Shown here in pieces: positions 46,101-51,840 of a DNA stretch of 64,000 nucleotides. The stretch's first letter is position 1; the number at the start of each line of letters is the position of its first letter. Both the position numbers and the translations under genes were made by a program. The notes under the pieces are model-generated. The model had not been told where the DNA came from. It searched no databases and was given only the letters and a program-made list of their open reading frames with translations. The stretch lies in the NCBI GenBank assembly GCA_949752735.1, contig OX457038.1, positions 26,168,956-26,232,955 of the forward strand. The letters are read 5' to 3'. The stretch is from Lumbricus terrestris (lineage: Eukaryota > Annelida > Clitellata > Crassiclitellata > Lumbricidae).

Positions 46101-48684
46101 TCAATGTCTCCTGGCATACAGATATTTGGCAATTAATTTTTAAAAAATGTGACATCTTAACACTTTTACATTTACTATTAGAAAGTGATCACCTACATAA
46201 AATAATTTGTAATTTTTTTGCAAAAATCAGTGAACAGAAAGTAATCTGTAACACATGATCATGATAACAATTTCATCAAGAATGCTTGTTATCCGCAATT
46301 GTCAATAAAAACAGACAATTGCTCTTAACAACAGCAAAAAATTTCAGGTAAAAAAGCAGTACTTACCAAAGCAGAACAAGATAGTCAAAGCAGTACTATA
46401 TGCAAACTACTTCATTTTTAGCTACACAGAACATACTGCAAAATGATAATGCAGAATCATCGTAGCCTTTACTAAAGTAGAACAAGTTGCAAAAGTGGAG
46501 AAAACCGAGTTTTAAGCAAAACAACAAAGACAGCTGAATAATAATGTAGCAACTATGATAAAACTTTCCCATTACACAGTGACTTACTAATATTTTAGGA
46601 ACGAACTTAACCTCAGAAATGTTTTATTCATGTAAAGAAAATATCACTAACCATTACTGCCTTGACTTGGATGATTCAAAGAATCTTCAGCCATTGAATG
46701 CAGCGACTCGGTTGAATTGCTACCGACTAAAACATCTTTTTCCTGTTGCGTTAAAGAAATCAGTCAGAAATTGAATCTCGTGAAAACAAAACTAAGCTCA
46801 TCTAGCACTGGCAAAAGATAAGATTTCCTATATTTTAATGTATAAAATTCACTTTAATGTTTTTCCTTCTCTGCTCACTAGGCATATACACTTTAAAATG
46901 TATTTATATGTCAGATCATAGCTGCCAAATTATTATTTCAGGATTGCAAAATAAATTTTAAATTAAAACCCTATTGCACAATCTATATGGCACACACACA
47001 TATCTGATCTAATAGGACATCAAAACATCATGCATACTGCATTGAACTCCAATATATCAGATGAAAGAGCATTACAAATATAGCATAACTTTTTAGAGAC
47101 AAGGATACTAAATCTATCTGAAGATTCTGAAGCTTTATTTAGTTCATAGTAGGCAAACACTAACATCAGCAAATGTCATCTTCAGTATTGTTTCTTTAAG
47201 CGCAATTTCAGCTTGCTCTTGTTCAAGAGTCAGCCGGAGTACATCGACATGCATGTTTGGCTTCAAATCCATTCGATGGTACAGGCGATTGTTAACACTG
47301 TTAAACACGACATCCAGTGAACGTGGCAACAAGCCTCCATCTTTTGGCTCACCTATAGGAAAATAAAAAAGCAAAACAATATACCCGGTATTACCCCATT
47401 GCATCAAGCGCACTGTCTAAAGCACCGTAATTTTTTTATACTCTCTCTCAAATAAGACTAGGTTGTTTTAAAAATACGTTCAAAATCCACAGCAGAACTG
47501 ACGAAGAAATCGAACACAAAGACATATCACTAGCCGACTCCAACATGTTAGAAACTATTGAGAATAATCAATAAAACAACTGTCAGATAAAACTGCCACT
47601 GTTCACAGATTTTCTCAGACATTGCTAGACTCAGATGTTTGAGACAAGAGAACAAGTACTCCAACAAAACATTTGTCTGTGCACGAAAAACAATTAAACA
47701 CGCAGCCCAGAATTATTTTTTTCTTAGTCAAGAGCACTGATCGACAAGTTGTCAGCTTTACATGATGAGTGAGAAGCAAAAGTACAGGACCAAAATTTCA
47801 ACCTTACTGCTGTGCTATTCAAACCAATTCATCCAATTTGTTTATTCACACAAGAATCTATTTCACAAAGAACATCAGAAAAAAGGCACACAAAGATAAT
47901 CAACCTTGAATTGTTTCTAACCTTGAATGGTATGCGTTTTTCCCGAGTTTGTGACGCCGTACGTGAAAACCAGACAGTTTTCACCATCAATGAAATCTTT
48001 CACAGTTGCCAGCATCGTCTCATCAAAGAATGCTTTCTGTGACGTGTTATCTCCAAAGACTTTAGAGAACTTGAATTTCTGAACTTGCTTGGCCAGACCG
48101 TAGGCTGTGCTTCGATGCGTGTGAGAGTCTTTTGGCGCCTGGACGACGACAGAGCGATCGTCGTCAATCTCCACGCACCTCTTTGTCAAAAAAGAACAAA
48201 AGATTCACTGCAGGTATCTCTGATTCTGCTAATTACAGGTGTCCAAATTTTATTGATATACAGCCATGATACTGAAACTCATTCTGAGTGTCTATCCAAG
48301 CACTCTTCAGTTCACTACATGATAAATGATAAACACTTTGAATGCAAGGTACAAGTTCTTTAATGTGTAACTCACTATACATCAGTACACCTGATAACAC
48401 AGGTGCTGTCAGCATGCTTACAACCCATACCAAATCTCTGTAACCATGATAGTGAGTTCGGCCATCATTTTGTCCAGATGAAAGCTAACCTGATTTTCGT
48501 TTTTCTCTTGTTCGTGTCTGGTAAATGGTCGGATGCGAAGGTAAACTTTGACATATTCCTTTTCCACCTTCAGCGTTGAATCGAGATCTGAGAGAAGGTT
48601 TCGCTTGACCATTTCATCCAAATCGGAGTCATCCTTCTCATCCTCATCCTCGTCAAACAGAACGACCGAGCCATCGTGATCCAT
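19102..48684 (-). CDS. KIF20B: Kinesin-6 motor protein, KIF20B-like (KIF20A/KIF20B family), complete, 25 coding exons
   Basis: Coding exons: 48684-48490, 48180-47922, 47352-47165, 46742-46652, 46110-45874, 44985-44874, 43984-43913, 42681-42535, 42297-42126, 41683-41560, 40163-39958, 39583-39447, 31324-31162, 30218-30036, 29007-28888, 28671-28540, 27779-26082, 25523-25347, 24670-24551, 23946-23773, 22776-22591, 21809-21714, 20419-20335, 19780-19650, 19182-19102. The sum is 5286 nt (1761 aa) and every junction phase agrees. The motor (about 55-491) has P-loop GVTNSGKT (140-147), switch I NQSSSRSHCIF (355-365) and switch [11 protein letters not shown] (388-396), plus the kinesin-6 loop insertion. 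Coiled coil spans about 600-1570, then a basic tail with CDK-type TPRR and SPQK sites. Kinesin-6 proteins act at the central spindle and in cytokinesis. Length matches KIF20B (about 1800 aa) rather than KIF20A (about 890). Additional phase-0 exons could have been missed. Confidence 0.92.
19363..19580 (-). mobile_element. tRNA-derived SINE (family A), duplicated B box subfamily
   Basis: Full-length copy in the kinesin intron between exons 24 and 25, in the same sense as the gene. It has the same A box, tandem GGTTCGAG B-box region, body and LINE-like tail as the copy at 1122-1346, with a few substitutions. Confidence 0.85.
19650..19780 (-). CDS. KIF20B: Kinesin exon 24 (basic tail)
   Basis: Encodes [20 protein letters not shown], then [13 protein letters not shown], with a CDK-type SPQK site and a basic KRRRK cluster that could be nuclear-localising. 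The acceptor GTTTGTTAG was chosen because it is the one that fits phase 1. Confidence 0.8.
20335..20419 (-). CDS. KIF20B: Kinesin exon 23 (tail, CDK-type site)
   Basis: Encodes [20 protein letters not shown] and [12 protein letters not shown] fits the CDK consensus S/T-P-x-K/R. Donor GTTAGT, phase 1. Confidence 0.8.
21714..21809 (-). CDS. KIF20B: Kinesin exon 22 (Ser/Arg tail segment)
   Basis: Encodes [20 protein letters not shown] and [12 protein letters not shown]. Acceptor GCGTGCAG, donor GTAAGT, phase 0. Ser/Arg-rich tails are typical of mitotically phosphorylated kinesin-6 proteins. Confidence 0.8.
21938..22130 (+). mobile_element. tRNA-derived SINE (family A), degenerate head
   Basis: The GGGGCGCAGTGG start and intact body and tail (TTGCTCAGCGC, GTCGGGAGCGCCTCTGA, GCGCTATAACAAGCGCACAT) remain, but the B-box region is lost. 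Antisense to the kinesin, in its intron 21-22. Confidence 0.82.
22591..22776 (-). CDS. KIF20B: Kinesin exon 21 (end of coiled coil)
   Basis: Encodes [36 protein letters not shown] and an acidic [16 protein letters not shown]. Marks the change from coiled coil to tail. Phase 0. Confidence 0.86.
22852..23068 (+). mobile_element. tRNA-derived SINE (family A), single B box subfamily
   Basis: Best preserved head: GGGGCGCGGTGGTGTAGTGG with A box, then a single B box GGTTCAAATCC, body, LINE-like tail and a CAAACAAACA end. It has only one B box, unlike the copies at 1122 and 19363. Confidence 0.88.
23245..23400 (-). mobile_element. tRNA-derived SINE (family C)
   Basis: On the minus strand an A box (TGGTTGAGACG) and a B box (GAGTTCAAACTCC) are correctly spaced, followed by a short body and a TTATTATTA 3' run. 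Unrelated to family A after the tRNA-like head. Confidence 0.65.
23529..23591. mobile_element. piggyBac-like mini-MITE (63 bp) with TTAA duplication
   Basis: Ends CCCTTTAATGCC and GGCATTAAAGGG are exact inverted repeats between TTAA at 23525-23528 and 23592-23595. The core (GTAAATGGTATGGG / CCTATACCCTC) is shared with 62709-62771. Confidence 0.82.
23773..23946 (-). CDS. KIF20B: Kinesin exon 20 (coiled coil, block copy 2c)
   Basis: Encodes [19 protein letters not shown] and [20 protein letters not shown]. It occupies the position of exon 16 in the duplicated block, though similarity is weak. Donor GTAAGA, phase 0. Confidence 0.87.
24325..24480. repeat. Unclassified dispersed repeat, copy 1
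   Basis: Shares AGTCTTCAGATCCTG, ATGATC.AACATTGTC and GAGAGCAAGGATGTT..TCA with 42866-43005 in another kinesin intron. No terminal repeats or coding identity recognised. Confidence 0.7.
24551..24670 (-). CDS. KIF20B: Kinesin exon 19 (coiled coil, block copy 2b)
   Basis: Forty codons, [20 protein letters not shown] to EDVTRLE, gap-free counterpart of exon 15. Donor GTAATT, phase 0. Confidence 0.88.
25347..25523 (-). CDS. KIF20B: Kinesin exon 18 (coiled coil, block copy 2a)
   Basis: Encodes [37 protein letters not shown] and [11 protein letters not shown]. Similar in length and sequence to exon 14. Acceptor TTTTATCAG, donor GTGAGA, phase 0. Confidence 0.9.
26082..27779 (-). CDS. KIF20B: Kinesin exon 17 (1.7-kb coiled-coil exon with tandem repeats)
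   Basis: 566 codons, residues about 847-1412, uninterrupted alpha-helical coiled coil. Residues 1098-1358 are five near-identical units of [15 protein letters not shown]...EERNKLAEE type: four of 53 residues and one of 49. A degenerate unit stands on each side. Acceptor TTTCTTTCAG, donor GTAAGT, phase 0. Confidence 0.95.
26244..27026 (-). repeat. 159-bp coding tandem repeat inside kinesin exon 17
   Basis: Unit starts on the minus strand at 27026, 26867, 26708, 26549, 26402 and 26243, giving spacings 159, 159, 159, 147, 159. The short unit lacks 12 bp (one copy of an internal DSMQ/DSMA direct repeat). All spacings are multiples of three. Confidence 0.95.
28540..28671 (-). CDS. KIF20B: Kinesin exon 16 (coiled coil, block copy 1c)
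   Basis: Encodes [20 protein letters not shown] and [20 protein letters not shown], a clear heptad pattern. Acceptor AAATCCAG, donor GTGAGA, phase 0. Confidence 0.9.
28888..29007 (-). CDS. KIF20B: Kinesin exon 15 (coiled coil, block copy 1b)
   Basis: Exactly 40 codons, phase 0 at both ends, starting [20 protein letters not shown] and ending IKDLE. It aligns without gaps to exon 19 ([18 protein letters not shown]...RLE). Confidence 0.88.
29419..29535. mobile_element. hAT (Charlie-like) terminal fragment
   Basis: CAGAGGTTCTCAACCAGCGT, then a GACACACTAGTGTGTC palindrome and further TGTGTCG/TGTGTTG motifs, resembles one end of Charlie-type hAT elements. No matching second end or target duplication seen. 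Confidence 0.5.
30036..30218 (-). CDS. KIF20B: Kinesin exon 14 (coiled coil, block copy 1a)
   Basis: Encodes [20 protein letters not shown], then [17 protein letters not shown] and AKLKLDDAQ. It is similar to exon 18 (AQF.xS.AKLKL..Q shared), so the two are probably duplicated exons. Phase 0 at both ends. Confidence 0.9.
30286..30329. repeat. TA-rich microsatellite
   Basis: Interrupted (TA)n tract in the intron between kinesin exons 13 and 14. Confidence 0.93.
30599..30905. repeat. Degenerate tandem repeat of about 115 bp (three units)
   Basis: Units start with GGTCGCCATGGATG (30599), GGTTGCCATGGATG (30711) and GGTCACCATGGACG (30829). The first two also share GGAGCAG.CATA and AAAGGCTTCAAA. 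Intronic, no coding meaning. Confidence 0.7.
30994..31065. mobile_element. Probable piggyBac-like mini-MITE (72 bp)
   Basis: Diverged inverted ends (CTCTTACCGCTCA and TGAGTGGTAAAGG) lie between TTAA at 30990-30993 and 31066-31069. Same size class and ends as the other TTAA elements here, with a different core. Confidence 0.62.
31162..31324 (-). CDS. KIF20B: Kinesin exon 13 (basic stalk segment)
   Basis: Encodes [20 protein letters not shown], then [24 protein letters not shown] followed by an acidic run could act as a nuclear localisation signal. The full-length LINE ends only 56 bp upstream of this exon's acceptor. Confidence 0.9.
31685..35005 (-). pseudogene. LINE ORF2 (PHD finger, endonuclease, reverse transcriptase) with one nonsense codon
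   Basis: About 1106 codons in one frame. Near the N-terminus a Cys4-His-Cys3 PHD-type zinc finger is visible (CGLC...CSLCH...HFGC...CIRC). An apurinic-type endonuclease follows ([48 protein letters not shown]). Then comes the reverse transcriptase ([53 protein letters not shown]). TGA at 33112-33110 interrupts between endonuclease and polymerase; a CGA-to-TGA change would explain it. The FADD catalytic motif is intact. Confidence 0.88.
35456..36274 (-). CDS. LINE ORF1 protein (RNA-binding, coiled coil)
   Basis: 272 aa, open. An N-terminal helical region (about 1-90) ends in a coiled coil ([20 protein letters not shown]). An L1-ORF1p-like RRM segment follows ([45 protein letters not shown]) and a C-terminal part ([31 protein letters not shown]). 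By analogy it would bind and chaperone the LINE RNA. Identification rests on the characteristic NNLVIHGL block and the position upstream of ORF2. Confidence 0.85.
   Translation of the reverse strand: MAKKVTKVDDLLEQLKDDRVSEFLLTRLTASLTPVIEVIFNRLVDAYSARLDLLVESHCREIITKHCESQDRKTKALEEENDSLKSRLDLAESDARMNNLVIHGLEETVVQSGVGDNGFGQSARRVDLEATTAVISLCNARLGLSLTEADISSAFRIQRKGKDKHRPIIVKFISQRTRNQVYMARLSLRRSRWDREDSTIFINEHLTQLNAQIYAGARKLVKEKKAFSTWTSGGRVHIRLSEAPGAKALKLPSLKSLGECCDSESTPRAAPQ
36555..36580 (-). promoter_or_regulatory. YY1-like motif at LINE 5' end
   Basis: Minus-strand GCAAGATGGCCGACGG contains AAGATGGC, the core bound by YY1 at the start of the mammalian L1 5'UTR. It lies about 290 bp before ORF1, near the inferred 5' end of the element. 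Function is inferred. Confidence 0.4.
36752..36810. repeat. Direct repeat copy 1 (59 bp)
   Basis: Identical to 37041-37099, which directly abuts the RTE-type fragment beginning at 37100. Confidence 0.9.
37041..37099. repeat. Direct repeat copy 2 (59 bp) at RTE fragment junction
   Basis: Exact copy of 36752-36810, 289 bp away. The RTE-type reverse transcriptase fragment starts at its last base, as with the 86-bp repeat at the 3833 LINE. Confidence 0.9.
37100..37470 (+). mobile_element. RTE-type non-LTR retrotransposon 3' fragment
   Basis: Encodes the typical C-terminal end of RTE-like reverse transcriptases: [36 protein letters not shown] and [20 protein letters not shown]. The frame is open to 37461. 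It lies antisense in the kinesin intron 12-13. No catalytic residues remain because of 5' truncation. Confidence 0.85.
37685..39006 (-). mobile_element. hAT transposon (Charlie/ZBED-like) with perfect 8-bp target duplication
   Basis: Terminal inverted repeats CAGTGTCTCGCAAACTTTTT (left) and CAGTGTATCGCAAACTGTGT (right, reverse complement) are flanked by CTCTAGGC at 37677-37684 and again at 39007-39014. The length of 1322 bp is short for an autonomous copy. The minus strand keeps transposase pieces (next entry). An 8-bp duplication is diagnostic for hAT. Confidence 0.93.
37878..38692 (-). pseudogene. hAT transposase remnant
   Basis: Two frame-shifted parts remain. 38692-38276 carries [33 protein letters not shown] and [18 protein letters not shown], as in ZBED5/FAM200-like hAT proteins. 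38081-37878 carries the C-terminal dimerisation region ([40 protein letters not shown]). The N-terminal zinc finger and first catalytic region are missing. Confidence 0.85.
39189..39244. mobile_element. (TG)n tract and isolated hAT end
   Basis: A (TG)12 tract runs into CTCTGGAAAAGG and TTGGGAACTACTG, whose complement CAGTAGTTCCCAACC is a Charlie-type hAT end. The partner end was not found. Confidence 0.5.
39447..39583 (-). CDS. KIF20B: Kinesin exon 12 (start of coiled coil)
   Basis: Encodes [20 protein letters not shown] and [14 protein letters not shown], heptad-like. Ends in phase 2 before the 8.1-kb intron that holds the LINE and hAT insertions. Confidence 0.9.
39958..40163 (-). CDS. KIF20B: Kinesin exon 11 (acidic linker)
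   Basis: Strongly acidic stretch ([31 protein letters not shown]) between neck and coiled coil. Acceptor AATCTCAG, donor GTATGG. Confidence 0.85.
40690..40970 (-). mobile_element. Degenerate RTE-type reverse transcriptase remnant
   Basis: The minus strand, over shifting frames, shows [26 protein letters not shown] text and [15 protein letters not shown], the thumb region of the same LINE type as 37100-37470. Intron 10-11 of the kinesin, strongly decayed. Confidence 0.55.
41560..41683 (-). CDS. KIF20B: Kinesin exon 10 (neck)
   Basis: Encodes [18 protein letters not shown] and a Pro/Lys-rich [16 protein letters not shown] segment directly after the motor. Phase 0 to 1. Confidence 0.85.
42126..42297 (-). 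CDS. KIF20B: Kinesin exon 9 (end of motor)
   Basis: Encodes [40 protein letters not shown] and [13 protein letters not shown], the final helices of the motor. Donor GTAGAA, phase 0. Confidence 0.96.
42535..42681 (-). CDS. KIF20B: Kinesin exon 8 (switch II)
   Basis: Encodes [31 protein letters not shown] and ALRSNQNN. The acceptor CTTTAG is clear. The donor GTTGGT is weak, but it is the only one that restores phase 2 for the next exon. Confidence 0.92.
42866..43005. repeat. Unclassified dispersed repeat, copy 2
   Basis: Partner of 24325-24480. In kinesin intron 7-8. The reverse complement reads through as [20 protein letters not shown], but the other copy is not open, so coding is not claimed. 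Confidence 0.68.
43913..43984 (-). CDS. KIF20B: Kinesin exon 7 (switch I to strand beta-6)
   Basis: A 72-bp exon encoding (S)[20 protein letters not shown] and RVSV, matching the HSVFTVKILQ region of KIF20B. Acceptor CTGTAG, donor GTAAGT, phase 2 on both sides. Confidence 0.9.
44874..44985 (-). CDS. KIF20B: Kinesin exon 6 (switch I, ends at probable GC donor)
   Basis: Encodes [20 protein letters not shown]... up to NQSSSR plus two bases. The only split that keeps the switch I motif NxxSSRSH and the phase joins CGAAG here to C-CAC in exon 7, giving R-S-H. The intron then starts GCACGC, a GC-AG intron. Reading straight through would give SSRRHAIF and soon lose kinesin similarity. Confidence 0.78.
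45874..46110 (-). CDS. KIF20B: Kinesin exon 5 ([15 protein letters not shown] core)
   Basis: Encodes [20 protein letters not shown], a basic KKKLERR stretch, then [12 protein letters not shown], all well matched to KIF20 motors. The insertion between P-loop and this strand is what sets kinesin-6 apart. Phase 1 at both ends. Confidence 0.95.
46652..46742 (-). CDS. KIF20B: Kinesin exon 4 (loop insertion, Ser-rich)
   Basis: Encodes [20 protein letters not shown] and a following [10 protein letters not shown]. Low conservation is expected in the kinesin-6 insertion. Included because flanking splice sites and phases (0 to 1) fit exactly. Confidence 0.8.
47165..47352 (-). CDS. KIF20B: Kinesin exon 3 (loop insertion region)
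   Basis: Begins by completing Gly152, then [19 protein letters not shown], matching the DGGILPRSL block of KIF20A. It continues into the poorly conserved insertion characteristic of kinesin-6. Donor GTTAGT, phase 0. Confidence 0.9.
47922..48180 (-). CDS. KIF20B: Kinesin exon 2 (ATP-binding P-loop)
   Basis: Contains [20 protein letters not shown] and the Walker A loop [14 protein letters not shown], the kinesin-6 form of the P-loop. Donor GTTAGA, phase 1. Confidence 0.95.
48490..48684 (-). CDS. KIF20B: Kinesin exon 1 (N-terminus, start of motor)
   Basis: ATG at 48684-48682. An acidic N-terminus ([11 protein letters not shown]) precedes the first motor strand [14 protein letters not shown]. 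The GTTAGC donor is in phase 0. An acceptor-like TTTTCTTGTCTAG lies 7 bp upstream of the ATG, so the 5'UTR probably continues in an upstream exon. Confidence 0.92.
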
Positions 48685-49083
48685 GGCTCAACTAGACAAG
48701 AAAATATACAAACACATTTAGCATCTGTCTAACAATGTCCATCACAAAACTCAATAAAAAAACTTGTTTTCATATGTAGACCCTTGTAGGGCTGTCAGTA
48801 TATATTAGTAAAATACAACTAGAGTGCCTGAGCATGATCTAAATGTGAGCACCCAAAAGCCTGTCAGTTTGTCACTGGGTAAATAAGACCACTCGAATTG
48901 ACTGGTTCAACCCTTGCAGGGGGGAATGTGTCAATTACTTTTTGACACTTTGTAGGGGGAATTGTGGCAATTATTTGGCTCTTTGTAGGCAGGAATGTGG
49001 CAAATACTGGAATAGGCATGAATTGAACTGGGTGGGTTCGGCCTCAATGGCAATCCCATAGTTGTAGAGGCTGATGGACCTAA

Positions 49084-49535
49084 GGGGTCGTCCATTAAGG
49101 ACGTTCGCAATGAGGGAGGGAGGGGGTCATTCAAATTCGGATAAATGCGGACATGGGGAGGGGGGTCATGACAAGTGCGGACGTCCGCATATAAATTTGG
49201 CAAATAGACCTATTTCGGCACAATCTGTGCCATTTTAAAGTCTGTTCACACACCAATCGCCAACTTCAGTCAGATGCAAATCTATATATAGGTAGATTGG
49301 AATCATGTTAAAGTGCATGTCAACAGCTGTCTACCCTGCCAGCCTAATTTCGTCCCAAGGGATGCATTATCAGCTTCTCTAACATAATCCAGATGCTAGC
49401 ATTTAAGGAGTTTGGTGTGCAGACGTCCACAAATGTGGTAGGGGGGGGGGGGGGGTGAGGCTAAATACGGACAAGGGGGAATGGGAGGGGTTCAAAGTTG
49501 GCCATTTTCTGCAGACGTCCTTTATGGACGACCCC
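49084..49535. mobile_element. Harbinger-like MITE (452 bp) with TAA duplication
   Basis: Inverted ends GGGGTCGTCCATTAAGGACG and (complement of right end) GGGGTCGTCCATAAAGGACG continue to about 26 bp. They are flanked by TAA at 49081-49083 and 49536-49538. The 3-bp TAA duplication suggests PIF/Harbinger. No transposase. The inside is purine-rich with a G run at 49440-49455. Confidence 0.78.
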
Positions 49536-50029
49536 TAAACACTTTCATCAGAAGTATCCCATGGATCTCTAGACAAGGCCATTGGGACTCTGGTGCTTTT
49601 GAATGAATTTCTTAAAGATCGCAACCGCTGCACCTGACCGTAGTGCTTTCACATTGAAAAAAATTGTCCTACAACATGGTACGATGAATGGACAGACGAC
49701 TTATTGAAATCTAAGTCAAATTGGAAACGGCATTTATCAGCATTCGATTGCTGCCCATGGCGATCATATTGGCGACCCAAATAATAAACAGACATAAATA
49801 CACAAAACATGAGAAATTTTTGCAAGGAAAGTTGTGCTGTCAATTTTGCAAGTGCTTCCCTCAAGGTAAACGCCCAAAGTTTTTTTTATCCTTCACTTCT
49901 TACAATGTAAATATCTTAATAAAGAAATTCTGAAAATTATGCGCTTGTCAGAATTTTTTCAAAGGTATCAATGAAAAACTTTTAATTCTAATTTTAATTC
50001 TATCGGACATATCTATGTATAGTATATTG

Positions 50030-50093
50030 AGCGCCTCTGAGTAGTTTCCTTGAAAAGGCGCTATATAAATACTCGAATGAATGAATAAATGTT
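50030..50093 (+). mobile_element. LINE 3' end fragment
   Basis: GAGCGCCTCTGAGTAG, then CCTTGAAAAGGCGCTATATA and an AATGAATGAATAAAT run. Only about 65 bp of the family tail. Confidence 0.85.
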
Positions 50094-51130
50094 TGACGTG
50101 TGCATTTCAACAATGGAATGATATTGGAAAAACTCACATTCATAGATGTCAAATGCAAATGTTTTAAGTTTAAGTCACAGAACAGATGCAATAAGAAGAT
50201 CATTCGAAGAAAAGTCCGGTGTACGAGTATGCCCGATGAGCACATAATGAAGTGCGAGAGCAGGTACCTGCGGGGGTACAAATTCAGCTGCTAATGAAGT
50301 CATATTGCAGGTTATAACTCAGATAATTCAAACACCAAGATTGATGTATATTTCTAAAGTCGATATTTGCCATACCAAAGTCAGATGTAAGCCTCGAAAA
50401 CTGTTTATCTAATAAGTTAACTTTTCCGAATCAAACTTTAGACCATTAGCTTAAACCGCTTTCAAATCATCCAATCGCAGGCAGGGTTGCAATTCCATAC
50501 ACAATTTTACTTCCGGTAACTGCTTTTGCGCATTTTGTGTAGATATGATTTGTGCTTACTTACTTAATGACGACAATGACTCCCATTAATTATAGTTAAT
50601 TTTTATTGTGACCAGCTGCCAAACAGCACAATGGTGAACAGGTATCACATTATACTTGTGTATGGATGTTGTGATGTGTATGACTTATGTGTTGTTTTTC
50701 CCAGTGTGCGTTTGCAGGCGGTTAAGTAAAGCAGGTTACATAGGTCTATTAATATCGATGAATATAGTATGTAAAACACTACGATGCAACAGTACTGTAT
50801 AGTCTGATAATGATTCTCACTACAAAGTTCAGATGCGCGCATTGAAACAGACGAATAATTATTATGGTGCTATGCTTCTTATAAATAGACCTTGTAATAC
50901 TATATATGTACTATAGCTTTAACGCTGCCCCATTCCACACGTAAATCATTATGATAGCCTATGGGTCTATATGCATTTTGTCTGTAGATCGAATCAGTTC
51001 AATTTCAACTTGATGGCGTTTTGTAATATCACGCTAGGCAGATCCTGAAAATTTCTGAAGCGCCACGAGACTAACAGAAACCAGCCAAATTGAGGCGCTA
51101 TAGGCTATCAAACGAAACCGCACATAGCCG

Positions 51131-51840
51131 TTAAGTTTCAAGTATGCCGACGATACCTACTTATTGGTTGGAGCCAAAAAGCGGCTTACAATTACCACCG
51201 AGCTGGCCCAGATAGCGGAATGGGCGCAACGAAACAACCTGCAGCTTAACCCAACCAAGTCGCGAGAGATGCTGATTACTCGCAGTCGCATCCAGTACAC
51301 TCCTGATCTGATCTCCGGAGTTCAGAGGGTCAATGCGATGAAAATGTTGGGTGTGACCTTCCGGATTGATCTACGAGCTTCGGGGCATGTCGACGAGGTG
51401 CTTGAGGCATGCTCTCGCTCACTCTACGCCCTGAGGGTTTTGAGGACTCATGGCCTGCCTGCTGACGCCTTACACGTGGTAACGAAGGCCACAACTGTTG
51501 CCCGCCTCATGTACGCCGCCCCTGCCTGGTGGGGGTCTACTACGGAAGGAGATCGGTCGCGCTTGGATCGTTTCTTGCGCCGAATCCAGCGGATGGGATT
51601 TCTACCTGATGCCTCGCCCTCTGCTGCTGATATGGTTGAGGAATCTGACGAGCGCTTGCTCCGCGCCGTCATATGGAACAGTTGCCATGTCCTTCGCGAC
51701 CAATTTCCCCAAATGACCAGTACGGTTTACAACCTTCGACCCCGACGTCATAATTTCCAGCTCCCGCACAAGGACAACATAAACTTTATTTCCAGAGTCC
51801 TCTACAAGAACGCTTACAACCATTAAATCATTCAATCTCA
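51131..51840 (+). mobile_element. 5'-truncated LINE, reverse transcriptase from YADD motif onward
   Basis: Open from 51137 with FKYADDTYLLVGAKKRLT, so truncation lies just before the catalytic YADD box. It continues with WAQRNNLQLNPTKSREMLIT, a thumb region (LYALRVLRTHGLPADALHVV), APAWWGSTTEGDRSRLDRFL, and ends VYNLRPRRHNFQLPHKDNIN. Stop at 51824-51826. GC content is higher than in the flanks. This LINE family is distinct from the others in the window. Confidence 0.88.
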
